A stretch of DNA of 16,030 bases from an uncultured beta proteobacterium (GTDB lineage: Bacteria > Pseudomonadota > Gammaproteobacteria > Burkholderiales > Burkholderiaceae_C): assembly GCA_903944555.1 (NCBI GenBank), contig CAJASG010000581.1:1-16030 (forward strand), read 5' to 3'. The translations under genes were made by a program, and so were the position numbers. A model generated the notes under the pieces. The model worked only from the letters and a program-made list of their open reading frames with translations, was not told the origin of the DNA and searched no databases. Shown here piece after piece: positions 9,401-16,030 of this stretch. Position 1 is the stretch's first letter. Each line of letters begins with the position of its first letter.

Positions 9401-10871
9401 TAATACTTCCGTCTGCCATGAGGAGGCGGTGCTCAATTTGGTAGTTTGATTGGTTGCTCAGCGATTCTGTGTAGGCCCGATCCACGGCGGCCCGGTCGTC
9501 CGGGTGGATGGCGTTTAAAAAGGACTCATAACTGACTTTGAACGCCAGCGGATCCAGCTCAAACAGCCTGAAAATTTCCGCGCTCCAGTGCAGCACGTTG
9601 CTGCGCAAATCCAGCGTCCAGCTACCCAGTTGGGCAATTTTTTGCGCCTCGTGCAGGCTGTTGGCCAAGGCTTTGGTTTTCTTTTCGATCTCTGTCAGCT
9701 CGGCATCCCGCCGCGCAAGGGTGCTTGCAAGCGTGTTGACACTTTGACTAATTTCTTCCAACTCATCGCCGGTGGCGGGCGTGGCTAACTCGGTGTAATT
9801 ACCCTGCTTGATCTGTTGAATCTGAAGCATCACAAGCTTGAGCGGCTCAACCAGAATGCGCGCAAATGCAAACCGCATGATGTACAAGGTGATGCCACCA
9901 ACCACCAGCAATATCAATAGAAATTGAATGCGCTGACTGTTAATCAGCGCGTTTTCCCGGCCTTTGTCCAGCGTCACCGTGAAAAATACGGGGTCGCTCA
10001 AAGTGCTCTTGCGCCTAACACCCACGTACTGGCCAGCCAACTCTGACACGCCCTGCGCGGCCACGTCGGAGTCAAGACCCAGCTCCGCAGGCTGGCCGGC
10101 CAGTGCGCTCTTGAATGCATGCGTTAGCTTGACATCCATGTCTTTGGACAAACGCGCAAAAAACTCGTCATCCAACACATGGGACAACTCGATGTGGCCC
10201 AGGTTTCGCTTGCTTGCAGCATCAAAAACATTGGTATGGCTTTTGATTATCAGACTGTCGCCAAGTCGCTGGTAGGCACTTAGCGGTTCCCGGGTCTGAG
10301 CTTCAGCGGCGGCACGGGCTACATGCCGCATGCCCACGCGACCTTCTTCCGGTAGCGAGCCCGGCAAAAATTCGCGCCCAGACTCAGTGCGGGTCATGAT
10401 CTGAGACTGGCCGTTGGCAAAAGTCACATAGCCCAGGTGATAAATATTCGCCTTTCGCCAGGCAAAAACCAGCAATTCGTTATTTTGGTCGTAAATCACC
10501 ATGTCGCTGTTGTGCGAGTACTTCACACGCTCCAGCGCTTCAGCCGCAAGGATCTTTTTTTCTTCGTCAATCAATTCTTTGTTGTATCGGTCCTTGTCCT
10601 GGTACTGGTTGATCAGCTCAATGGACGCGATAAGGGGCTCTTCCTGACTCGCAAACGCCACGCCCACTTTGAGATCAGCTTCAATTTTATTAAGGTTGTC
10701 GTCCAAACGCTCATAGGCGTGCTGCATGCGCGCGCGCGTGCTATCGAGAAAGCTTTCGCGCAAAAGTAATTCAAAATTGATGCCCAGCGCCAGTACGGCA
10801 AGCATGACAGCAAGGGTGGCCAGCAATGACAACTTGGCGCTAAGAGGCCGGCGCAACAGTCGCACTCTCAC
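6495..10871 (-). CDS. Hybrid sensor histidine kinase: periplasmic sensor, HAMP, 3 PAS, HisKA, HATPase, 2 REC, Hpt
   Basis: A 1458-residue inner-membrane kinase. Membrane helices lie at about 13-36 and 315-335, enclosing a periplasmic sensor of some 280 residues that starts with a long helical part; it could be a double-Cache or a TorS-like helical domain, which I cannot decide. Then come HAMP (336-390), PAS at about 410-520, 530-650 and 660-770, each ending in a DITER-type motif, HisKA with phosphoacceptor H818 in SHEIRTP, and an ATPase domain with N931/N935, DNGIGM (969-974) and GGTGLGL (998-1004). A first receiver (about 1054-1160) is degenerate. The second (about 1196-1322) is intact, with E1203-D1204, D1253, T1287 and K1309. 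A C-terminal Hpt carries H1401 in HTLKSAARS. The start is GTG with GGGA seven bases upstream. The binding-protein gene lies 52 bases upstream. The layout resembles LuxQ, TorS and BvgS, implying an internal His-Asp-His relay to an outside receiver, most simply the nearby REC-EAL protein. Confidence 0.95.
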   Translation of the reverse strand: MRVRLLRRPLSAKLSLLATLAVMLAVLALGINFELLLRESFLDSTRARMQHAYERLDDNLNKIEADLKVGVAFASQEEPLIASIELINQYQDKDRYNKELIDEEKKILAAEALERVKYSHNSDMVIYDQNNELLVFAWRKANIYHLGYVTFANGQSQIMTRTESGREFLPGSLPEEGRVGMRHVARAAAEAQTREPLSAYQRLGDSLIIKSHTNVFDAASKRNLGHIELSHVLDDEFFARLSKDMDVKLTHAFKSALAGQPAELGLDSDVAAQGVSELAGQYVGVRRKSTLSDPVFFTVTLDKGRENALINSQRIQFLLILLVVGGITLYIMRFAFARILVEPLKLVMLQIQQIKQGNYTELATPATGDELEEISQSVNTLASTLARRDAELTEIEKKTKALANSLHEAQKIAQLGSWTLDLRSNVLHWSAEIFRLFELDPLAFKVSYESFLNAIHPDDRAAVDRAYTESLSNQSNYQIEHRLLMADGSIKWVSERCRSEFDSTGKPVRSLGTIQDVTERKLAELALAEALSLLKTVIDAIPMRVFWKDLQLNYLGCNTLFAQDAGQQTPADMVGKDDYQMGWAVHAAFYRADDQQVMDGGVGKIFYDEQQVTPQGNMMWLRTSKIPLKDQSGQVFGVLGVYDDITERKQAEELVRKLSQVAEQSPASVLITDLTGCIDYANEAFFRKTGYSRDDVIGKNPRFLHTDETPRSTYEAMWQSLTQGDVWSGELINRRKDGTWYTDWVKISPLRDALGVATHYVSVQEDITEKKRLADELDRHRHGLEQLVALRTTELTIARQQADASNRAKSEFLANMSHEIRTPMNGVIGMADVLAQTKLTSEQSRMLATINSSSMALLNILNDILDFSKIEAGKLDIEQIATPLREVVEGAAQLMLNTARSKDVEISVFVDPSLPEWIICDPTRLRQILLNLLGNALKFVSHRSGHALLHVQPCTHLDGSTCLHLSVIDNGIGMSPEVLAKLFQPFTQADASTVRRFGGTGLGLSITQRLVEMLHGRISVQSAPGVGSEFTVELPLQAATAPEGHIAPARPDLKGVNVLAISPSSACMTLFQTYLGSVGATVTALPDLTSAQSLLTQSSGSTVLLMDLTQAVGSEQNLHGGWKLDSRVVRLVRQRTSGTEAHGVEVQSRPLLLHDLLNGVALASNRLGVNPLVTNTALASDSQRKAPSVEAAALAGQLILMAEDNETNREVMQEQLRLLGYACEVAIDGEQALAMWRAGLVGPRPRYALLLTDCHMPNLDGFELTAAIRQTESSVSSGTHLPIIAITANAMQGEAERCHDRGMDGYLCKPLRMRELGEMLNTWLPLAVGADQIPDLHAQARQPDEPLPIWDPETLTKLIGKNPAMHQRLLQKFMTGAHQQCSQIEAALTEGDLVTLTQVAHTLKSAARSVGALALGEICQAIEDAVRAQDQARYSALAHDVSSALAGAVQRINAHLAS

Positions 10872-10923
10872 AGAGTTATCCCAACCGAGAAGCGATTCAA
10901 ATCAAGTATGCGCACGGCCGAGA

Positions 10924-11844
10924 TCAGAAAATTGGCTTCACGCGATTCACGTTGTCACGCGTGACCAATTCAACCGGGATCATGATGTGGCGCGGAACAG
11001 CCCCCTTCGCCAACAGCTTTTTTGCAACTTCAACTGCTTTGGTGCCGCCCAGCGGAAACAGAATCGAACCCGTTTGTGTGCCTGCACGGATGGCGTCGCG
11101 CGCCTCGGTGGTGTAGTCACACCCCACGGTAATTATCGAAGCCGGTTTAATTTTGTGGTTATGCAGGGCAAGCCGGGCACCACTCAGCATGCTGTCACTC
11201 TCGGCAAAAATGGCATCCACGCGGATCCCTTGCGCCAGCAACTTATTCATCTCGATCAGTGCGTCTTTGCGAAGGTAGTTGCCAGTGCGCTTGATGACAT
11301 TCACGCCTGGGTAGCGCTCCATGACATCCATAAAGCCTTTGCTTCGCAAATGCGTCACATCGGCTGTTTGCAGACCCTCAAACAGCAGCACCTTGCCTTT
11401 GCCCCTGAGTTGCCGGGCAATGAACTCGGCCCCGATAGTGCCAATCTGGACATTGTCGGAGTTGATAAATGTGCTGTAGTCCTGCCCCTTGATGCCGCGG
11501 TCAAGCACGATGACCGGGATGCCTGCCATAAATGCCTTGCTGACCACAGGCACCACGGCCTGCTCATCGTTGGTTCCAAGCACCAAGACATCTACCTTTT
11601 GCTCGATAAATTGCTCTATCTGGTGGATCAACAATGAGGTTCGACCCTGCGCGTCTGAATAGACAAACGCCAGCTTGGGGTCTTTCGCTACGGCTTGACG
11701 CACTTCGGCAACTTGGGCAACCCGAAAGTCGTTACTCATCGTGTCCTGGGCAAAAGCGATGACCTTGGGTGCAACGACTTGCGCGTTTGCAGCTAGGGCA
11801 ACCAACAAACCGAAAAAAAGAGCCAATAGGCGAACTTGCGGCAT
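10924..11844 (-). CDS. Periplasmic sugar-binding-type protein (type I PBP, RbsB/LuxP/TorT class), likely kinase partner
   Basis: A 306-residue exported protein with a signal peptide at residues 1-21 ending ANA before Gln22. The mature part has the two-lobed type I periplasmic binding fold: a first strand VIAFAQDTMSNDF (28-40), the VDVLVLGTND segment (84-93), VIVLDRG (111-117) whose Asp-Arg pair often contacts sugar in RbsB-like proteins, and AESDSMLSGARLAL (214-227), equivalent to the NDxMALGA motif of ribose-type binders but with Ser in place of Asn. These features suggest a small polar ligand, perhaps a sugar or a signal molecule such as AI-2 (LuxP) or TMAO (TorT); the ligand cannot be read from the sequence. 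No permease or ATPase genes adjoin it. The next gene, 52 bases on, is the hybrid kinase, so a sensor role is more likely than transport. Confidence 0.9.
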   Translation of the reverse strand: MPQVRLLALFFGLLVALAANAQVVAPKVIAFAQDTMSNDFRVAQVAEVRQAVAKDPKLAFVYSDAQGRTSLLIHQIEQFIEQKVDVLVLGTNDEQAVVPVVSKAFMAGIPVIVLDRGIKGQDYSTFINSDNVQIGTIGAEFIARQLRGKGKVLLFEGLQTADVTHLRSKGFMDVMERYPGVNVIKRTGNYLRKDALIEMNKLLAQGIRVDAIFAESDSMLSGARLALHNHKIKPASIITVGCDYTTEARDAIRAGTQTGSILFPLGGTKAVEVAKKLLAKGAVPRHIMIPVELVTRDNVNRVKPIF

Positions 11845-11989
11845 GTTAAGCGTGTACTGGTATTGGGAAATGTCAATGCATCTTAATCGAAGCGCGCCCA
11901 GTCAATTTTTGGTATGCCCTACCCCGCATGCAATCGTCCGAATGCTACATTTGGCCAGTGATGCCTAACTTCCCAGGAAATCCAACCCT
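11845..11989. promoter_or_regulatory. Divergent intergenic region between binding-protein operon and hemerythrin-GGDEF gene
   Basis: These 145 bases must hold the promoters for the - strand signalling operon and probably for the + strand cyclase. On the - strand, TTGACT (11905-11900) and TTGACA (11876-11871) look like -35 boxes, but neither has a good -10 box at 16-18 bases. On the + strand, TGCTACATT (11943-11951) resembles an extended -10 box 38 bases before the ATG. AGGAAA at about 11976 is a poorly spaced ribosome site for the cyclase. No clear operator palindrome was found. Confidence 0.35.
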
Positions 11990-13990
11990 ATGAACCCTGC
12001 ACTTGATATACGCACCCTGATTTTCGTGATCACCATCGTTTTGGTATGTCGCGCACTGATCATGGGCTATGTCTGGACGATCACCCGGCAATATCCGCCC
12101 ATAAAGCTTTGGATGGTGGGCTCAGCACTGGTTGCGGTGGGGGCGCTGATGCTGGCGCTGCGGGGTGCTCTGCCCATTGTGCTTTCCGTCTTTTTTGGGC
12201 AGGGTTTCTTGATTGGCGGCTGGATGGTCATTTCTGCCGGCACCTTGATGGCCACAGAGCGCCGCGTGCCCTGGCGGGCTGGTATCTTGATTTTCGTCAG
12301 CGCTATGGCGGGGTGCCTCTGGTACTTGTTTGTCACGCCGGACTTGGCTCTGCGGACTGTGGCCATCAGCGCACCGACCATCATTTTCGACATCTATGTC
12401 GCCATCGCATGCCTGACCTGTAAGGGCGCCTATCAAAAAACGACTTTGCGGGTGTTGGCCGCAGTCTTACTCCTTACAGCCGCAGCGAACGTTTTGAAGA
12501 CGTATCACACCTATTCTGCCGACCTGACGGATATGTTTGTCGCAAGATGGGACATCGTGCAGTTCTACGTCATGGCGCTTATTTCGAGCGTGGTGGCGAC
12601 CGTGATGTACGTTTTGCTTGCGGTGCACCACGTCCAGGCGCAACTGGATCGCGAGCTGGCGCAGCGCAAACAGCACGAAGAAACATTGAAAATTGCCGCC
12701 AAGTTTTTTCAAACCACCAGCGAAGGCATGATCATCACGGATGCCGAAGGCACTATCACCTCTGTCAACCCGGCGTTCACCGCGCTGTCAGGTTTTACCG
12801 CAGAAGAAGCGATTGGCAATACCCCAAGGATTCTGAAATCAGGCAAACAAGATGATGCCTTTTACAAGCGCATGTGGAATGAAGTGCTTACCAAAGGCGA
12901 GTGGAAAGGCGAGGTCTGGAACCGGCATAAAAGTGGCAATCTGGTAGCTGAACAGGTCGCCATCAACACCATTTGCGGCCCCGACGGCCTAGCCCGACAG
13001 CGCATTGCGCTGTACCACGATATTACGTATCTCAAAAATGCCGCAGAGGTGGCATTTCACCAAGCCAACTACGACACGCTCACTGAATTGGCCAATCGGC
13101 ACCTGTTCTTCCAGCAGCTGGCCCGCGAAATGTCGCGTGCCCGACGCGCTGGAAAACATGTGGGTCTGCTGTTCATGGATTTAAACAAATTCAAACCGGT
13201 AAACGACCAGTTCGGTCATGAAGCGGGTGATTTTGTTTTGAAGACGGTGGCCAATCGCTGGCAAGCCTGTGTGCGTTCCGGTGATACGTTGGCCCGCCTG
13301 GGTGGCGACGAATTCGCCCTGATCGTTGGCGACCTGACGCAGGCCGCCGAAGCGGGGCCTATTGCACAAAAGCTGATAGACGCTATTACTGCGCCAATCG
13401 AGCTACCCGAGGGGCAGCAGTGTGGCATCGGTGTCAGCATAGGAATCTCCATCTACCCGGACAACGCGCTCGAAATGGACTCCTTGATTGCAGCGGCAGA
13501 TACTGCCATGTACGAAAGCAAGCACAGTGGTTTGGGCAAGGCGGTGCACTCTCAAGCGGAATCTGGCTGCAGGACGATACCGGGTAATTGGCTGGTTTTT
13601 GACACCACCCACCTGACGGGCGTCAAAATCATTGATGACCAGCATCGCCAGATGGTTCAAATGGTGAACGACCTGAACCGACTTCTTGAAGAAGGCCGTG
13701 ATGACGCCGAACTGAAGAAACTGTTTGCCGCCTTGCTTACATTCACAGCCAACCATTTCGCCACAGAGGAAACGCTAATGGAGCGCTACGACTACCCACA
13801 AGTGAAGGCGCATAAAAAACAGCATATGAGTTTGCTGCACGACCTACAGCAAATAGCCGCAGAGTTCAACCAAGGCGCAGAGCTGCAGCTTCTGCAGTCC
13901 ATCAAGGACTGGTTGCTCGGACACATTCAACACACCGACAAGCCACTGGGCGCCTATTTAACTGCGCATGACCCACTTATCAACGAGTAG
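11990..13990 (+). CDS. Membrane PAS-GGDEF diguanylate cyclase with C-terminal hemerythrin domain
   Basis: A 666-residue protein. Residues 8-212 hold about seven hydrophobic helices, a MASE-like sensory membrane module I cannot name. A short coiled coil leads to a PAS domain (about 232-350), then a GGDEF domain (355-520) with its active-site motif intact at 438-442 and an inhibitory RxxD site (R429-D432) exactly five residues before it. It should therefore make c-di-GMP and be product-inhibited. Residues about 535-660 are a bacteriohemerythrin domain carrying all seven di-iron ligands with canonical spacing: H552, H589-x3-E593, H608-x3-H612 and H645-x4-D650. Hemerythrin binds O2 or responds to redox at a di-iron centre, so the cyclase is probably tuned by oxygen or redox state. 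It is transcribed away from the binding-protein/kinase operon. Domain calls are firm; direction of the oxygen effect is unknown. Confidence 0.94.
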   Translation: MNPALDIRTLIFVITIVLVCRALIMGYVWTITRQYPPIKLWMVGSALVAVGALMLALRGALPIVLSVFFGQGFLIGGWMVISAGTLMATERRVPWRAGILIFVSAMAGCLWYLFVTPDLALRTVAISAPTIIFDIYVAIACLTCKGAYQKTTLRVLAAVLLLTAAANVLKTYHTYSADLTDMFVARWDIVQFYVMALISSVVATVMYVLLAVHHVQAQLDRELAQRKQHEETLKIAAKFFQTTSEGMIITDAEGTITSVNPAFTALSGFTAEEAIGNTPRILKSGKQDDAFYKRMWNEVLTKGEWKGEVWNRHKSGNLVAEQVAINTICGPDGLARQRIALYHDITYLKNAAEVAFHQANYDTLTELANRHLFFQQLAREMSRARRAGKHVGLLFMDLNKFKPVNDQFGHEAGDFVLKTVANRWQACVRSGDTLARLGGDEFALIVGDLTQAAEAGPIAQKLIDAITAPIELPEGQQCGIGVSIGISIYPDNALEMDSLIAAADTAMYESKHSGLGKAVHSQAESGCRTIPGNWLVFDTTHLTGVKIIDDQHRQMVQMVNDLNRLLEEGRDDAELKKLFAALLTFTANHFATEETLMERYDYPQVKAHKKQHMSLLHDLQQIAAEFNQGAELQLLQSIKDWLLGHIQHTDKPLGAYLTAHDPLINE

Positions 13991-14100
13991 CGTGTGCGAA
14001 GACATTGGCACTGGGCCAGTTGGAGGCCGAGTACAGGCGAATGCGTCGGATTGTTGCCCTGCTCACCGCACTTCAGGCGCGTGATCACCCGGCCAACTTG

Positions 14101-15838
14101 TCAGCCGCAGACCTTATTGCGCCCGCCGGCCTTGGCTTCATACAAGCGTGCATCGGCCCGTGCGATCAGAGCGTCCAGATTGGTATCGCCCGCGTACTCA
14201 GCCACACCAATGCTCGTCGTGCACCGAATGGCGTCTGGCTCGGGGGTCGCCCCGGATTCCTGAATGATCTGGCGAATTCGTTCCGCAAACTGGCGCGCTT
14301 GATGGAGGTCGGTTTCAGGCAAGAGAAGGACAAATTCTTCACCACCCCACCGTGCCAGTAAATCGCCAACCCGGCGGGTCGTGAGGAGCAGGCGACTGAC
14401 AGTGACCAGCAGTTTGTCGCCAGCCTCATGCCCGTGGCGGTCGTTGATCTGTTTGAAGTGATCGATGTCGAGCATCAGCACGCTCAAAGGGCGCGCATTG
14501 CGGTGGGTCTGTGCCCAAGCGGCTTTACTCAAATCAAAAAAAGCACGCCGATTGTGCAGGCCAGTGAGTGGGTCATGCTGCGCCAGATACTCGGCTTGCG
14601 CGAGGGCGATTTGTTCATAGCGCACTTGGCTTGCCAGCGCCAGTGCCAGCAGTGGCCTCAATCACGATTCCAACCTCAATGCCATGGTAGGTGATTGCAA
14701 CGTACGGAATTGCACCCCAAACGCTGGTCGTGGTTGCTGCCGCTCCCAACATGCCAAAAAGAGTTGCTGCGAGAAAGTAGGCGCCGGCGTCTCGCTTTGT
14801 TAGCACCGCATAGACACCCAGCCCCACCATGATGGCTGTGACGGTACTCAAATAGCTGAAGGCCAGCAATACCGCCGCGAGCTGGCTATCCAGTGCGATG
14901 CAAAGCGCCATCGCCAACAAGCCGGCCAATGCAAAGCCGCGCACCCAGTGATAGAGCCGTGTGGCGTGCTGCGCCAACTCGAGAAAACCAATGGCAAATA
15001 AGAGGCCACTGGCGGCGTAAATCAATATGAACGCAACAATGACAAAGCGCTGAATGTCTGGGCGATCGGGCCACAGGTAGGCAAACCCGTGCCCGGTGTA
15101 GCTGTAGTGCATGGCGATGAAACAAAGCACATACAGTGCGTAATACAGGTAGCTGCGCCGGCGCAGCCCGAAAAATAGCATGCAGTTGTAGACGACAAGT
15201 GCTAGTAAAAACCCATAAAGCATGCCATACACATAGTGCACGTCGCGCTCATTCGCAGCCAGTACGCGCTCAGGCATTAGTGTTATCGGCAATAGCATCG
15301 GGTCGGGAGTTTGCGCCCGCAGATACAGCTCGCTGTGCCCGGCCGGCACCGGCAGCAGCAACCCCATGCCAATACCAGGCACCACACCGAGCGCACCCGG
15401 CAAGGCATCACCCGCATGCAGCTCGACCACGATGCCCCCATCGGAAACAAGGTACGCGTCAAGATGGTCGATCCATGTCATGCCAAGGGTGGCATGAAAA
15501 TTTTTGGGTCCATCAGCCGGATTGAAAAGCCCCAGGCGCACCCAAACCGGACTGGCACCGATGCCGAAATTTATGACCGGGCGCACCCCGGGTGTAAACC
15601 GACCTTCACGATAGAGGGTGCGTGCCGCGTCAAGCCCAAGTGGGGCCTGGTCTTCAGTGAAGACATCGGCATAGAGACCCAGCATTCCCATGTTGTTACC
15701 GGAAAGCCGGGAAACATCAACGGCCGCCGCGTTTGCCAAGGCACAAATCAACCCCAGCACCAGCCCAACCAGTGCGCGAGCGAAAGACTCAACCAGTTTC
15801 ACCAGTCGAATAGGCAATTGGCGCTTTTTCCGGAACAT
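14101..15838 (-). pseudogene. 7TMR-DISM diguanylate cyclase, split by a one-base frameshift
   Basis: Two - strand frames together encode one recognisable protein of 578 residues if one base is removed near 14655. The first frame has a signal peptide (to about residue 39), a periplasmic 7TMR-DISM extracellular domain (about 45-195), seven membrane helices (about 203-395) and then runs out of frame to a stop at 14615-14617, giving a 407-residue receptor without output. The second frame resumes precisely where family members continue (LLALALASQVRYEQIALAQ, then DPLTGLHNRR) and holds a full GGDEF domain with GGEEF at 498-502 and RxxD at 489-492. Both halves otherwise look well conserved, so the lesion is recent, a sequencing error, or a programmed shift. 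The start ATG at 15838 is preferred to a TTG two codons upstream because AAGGA lies six bases before it. If the GGDEF half is made alone (TTG at 14661), it would be soluble and unregulated. Confidence 0.85.
14651..14659 (-). other. Frameshift site: one extra base in the 7TMR-DISM cyclase gene
   Basis: On the - strand the reading is GAG GCC ACT, leading to a stop 12 codons later; removing one C gives GAG GCA CTG CTG GCA and joins GIVIEA directly to LLALALAS. The extra base lies in the short ggcc run at 14654-14657. It is not a homopolymer of the length usually linked to slippage. Confidence 0.8.
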
Positions 15839-15844
15839 ACGCAA

Positions 15845-15849
15845 TCCTT
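15845..15849 (-). promoter_or_regulatory. Shine-Dalgarno site (AAGGA) deciding the start of the 7TMR-DISM gene
   Basis: AAGGA on the - strand lies six bases before ATG 15838-15836. This supports that ATG over the TTG at 15844, which the site would almost touch. The remaining sequence to the right edge (15850-16030) shows no gene I can support; it is presumably the upstream regulatory region of this gene, with no clear -35/-10 pair. Confidence 0.55.
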
Positions 15850-16030
15850 AAGGCCAGAACTGTCTGAAACATGACACCCGCAACCGGCAAATTTTGCCGC
15901 AGCACCGACAGGACAACAATTACGGATAGGAAATTCAACCGTATCAAACCAAGTATGGCACGGCTCTTGGGCTTCAAAACGCCTTTGCCCGGTGCACTTT
16001 GAGCGACCGCAATCCTTTTGCCGTTGGGCG

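Noticed and set aside
10726..11637. Long + strand open frame of 303 codons
   Set aside because: It lies opposite the start of the hybrid kinase and most of the binding-protein gene, crosses their intergenic gap, and shows no recognisable domain. It is an antisense shadow.
15311..15874. + strand open frame of 187 codons
   Set aside because: It is antisense to the signal peptide and periplasmic domain of the 7TMR-DISM gene and has no recognisable motifs.
15789..15977. - strand open frame of 62 codons with a hydrophobic stretch
   Set aside because: It overlaps the start of the 7TMR-DISM gene in another frame and has no ribosome binding site or family match.

Overview
The window looks like chromosome from a betaproteobacterium of the Burkholderiales, probably Comamonadaceae and Rhodoferax-like. 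This rests on moderately high GC, the codon use, and the type of tandem-PAS chemoreceptor and multi-domain signalling proteins present. It is an inference, as there is no rRNA or other marker gene. No tRNA, rRNA, CRISPR array, insertion sequence or phage gene was seen.

Layout. Left part, + strand: the 3' part of a methyl-accepting chemotaxis protein with two near-duplicate PAS domains (2-1852); an exported hydrolase-like protein of the zinc phospholipase C / P1 nuclease fold (1878-3233); a two-CBS-domain protein (3380-3841); and a small DUF3135-like protein (4021-4362). Centre, - strand, transcribed right to left: a periplasmic sugar-binding-type protein (11844-10924), a 1458-residue hybrid sensor kinase with three PAS domains, receivers and Hpt (10871-6495), an HDOD protein (6498-5632) and a receiver-EAL c-di-GMP phosphodiesterase (5609-4419). 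These four genes are separated by 52, -4 and 22 bases and are very likely one operon. Right part: a divergent + strand membrane PAS-GGDEF protein ending in a complete hemerythrin domain (11990-13990), and a convergent - strand 7TMR-DISM/GGDEF gene broken by a single extra base (15838-14101).

How the genes may work together. The four-gene - strand cluster reads as one signalling chain. A binding protein with no ABC transporter genes beside it would detect a periplasmic ligand and present it to the kinase, as LuxP does to LuxQ or TorT to TorS. The kinase would then pass phosphate through its receiver and Hpt to the REC-EAL protein and so change c-di-GMP hydrolysis. The divergent hemerythrin-GGDEF gene and the broken 7TMR-GGDEF gene are c-di-GMP synthases, so one 11.5 kb stretch encodes both making and breaking of this messenger, with inputs that look like a periplasmic ligand, oxygen/redox and an unknown periplasmic signal. 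The domain content is read directly from sequence; the wiring is inference.
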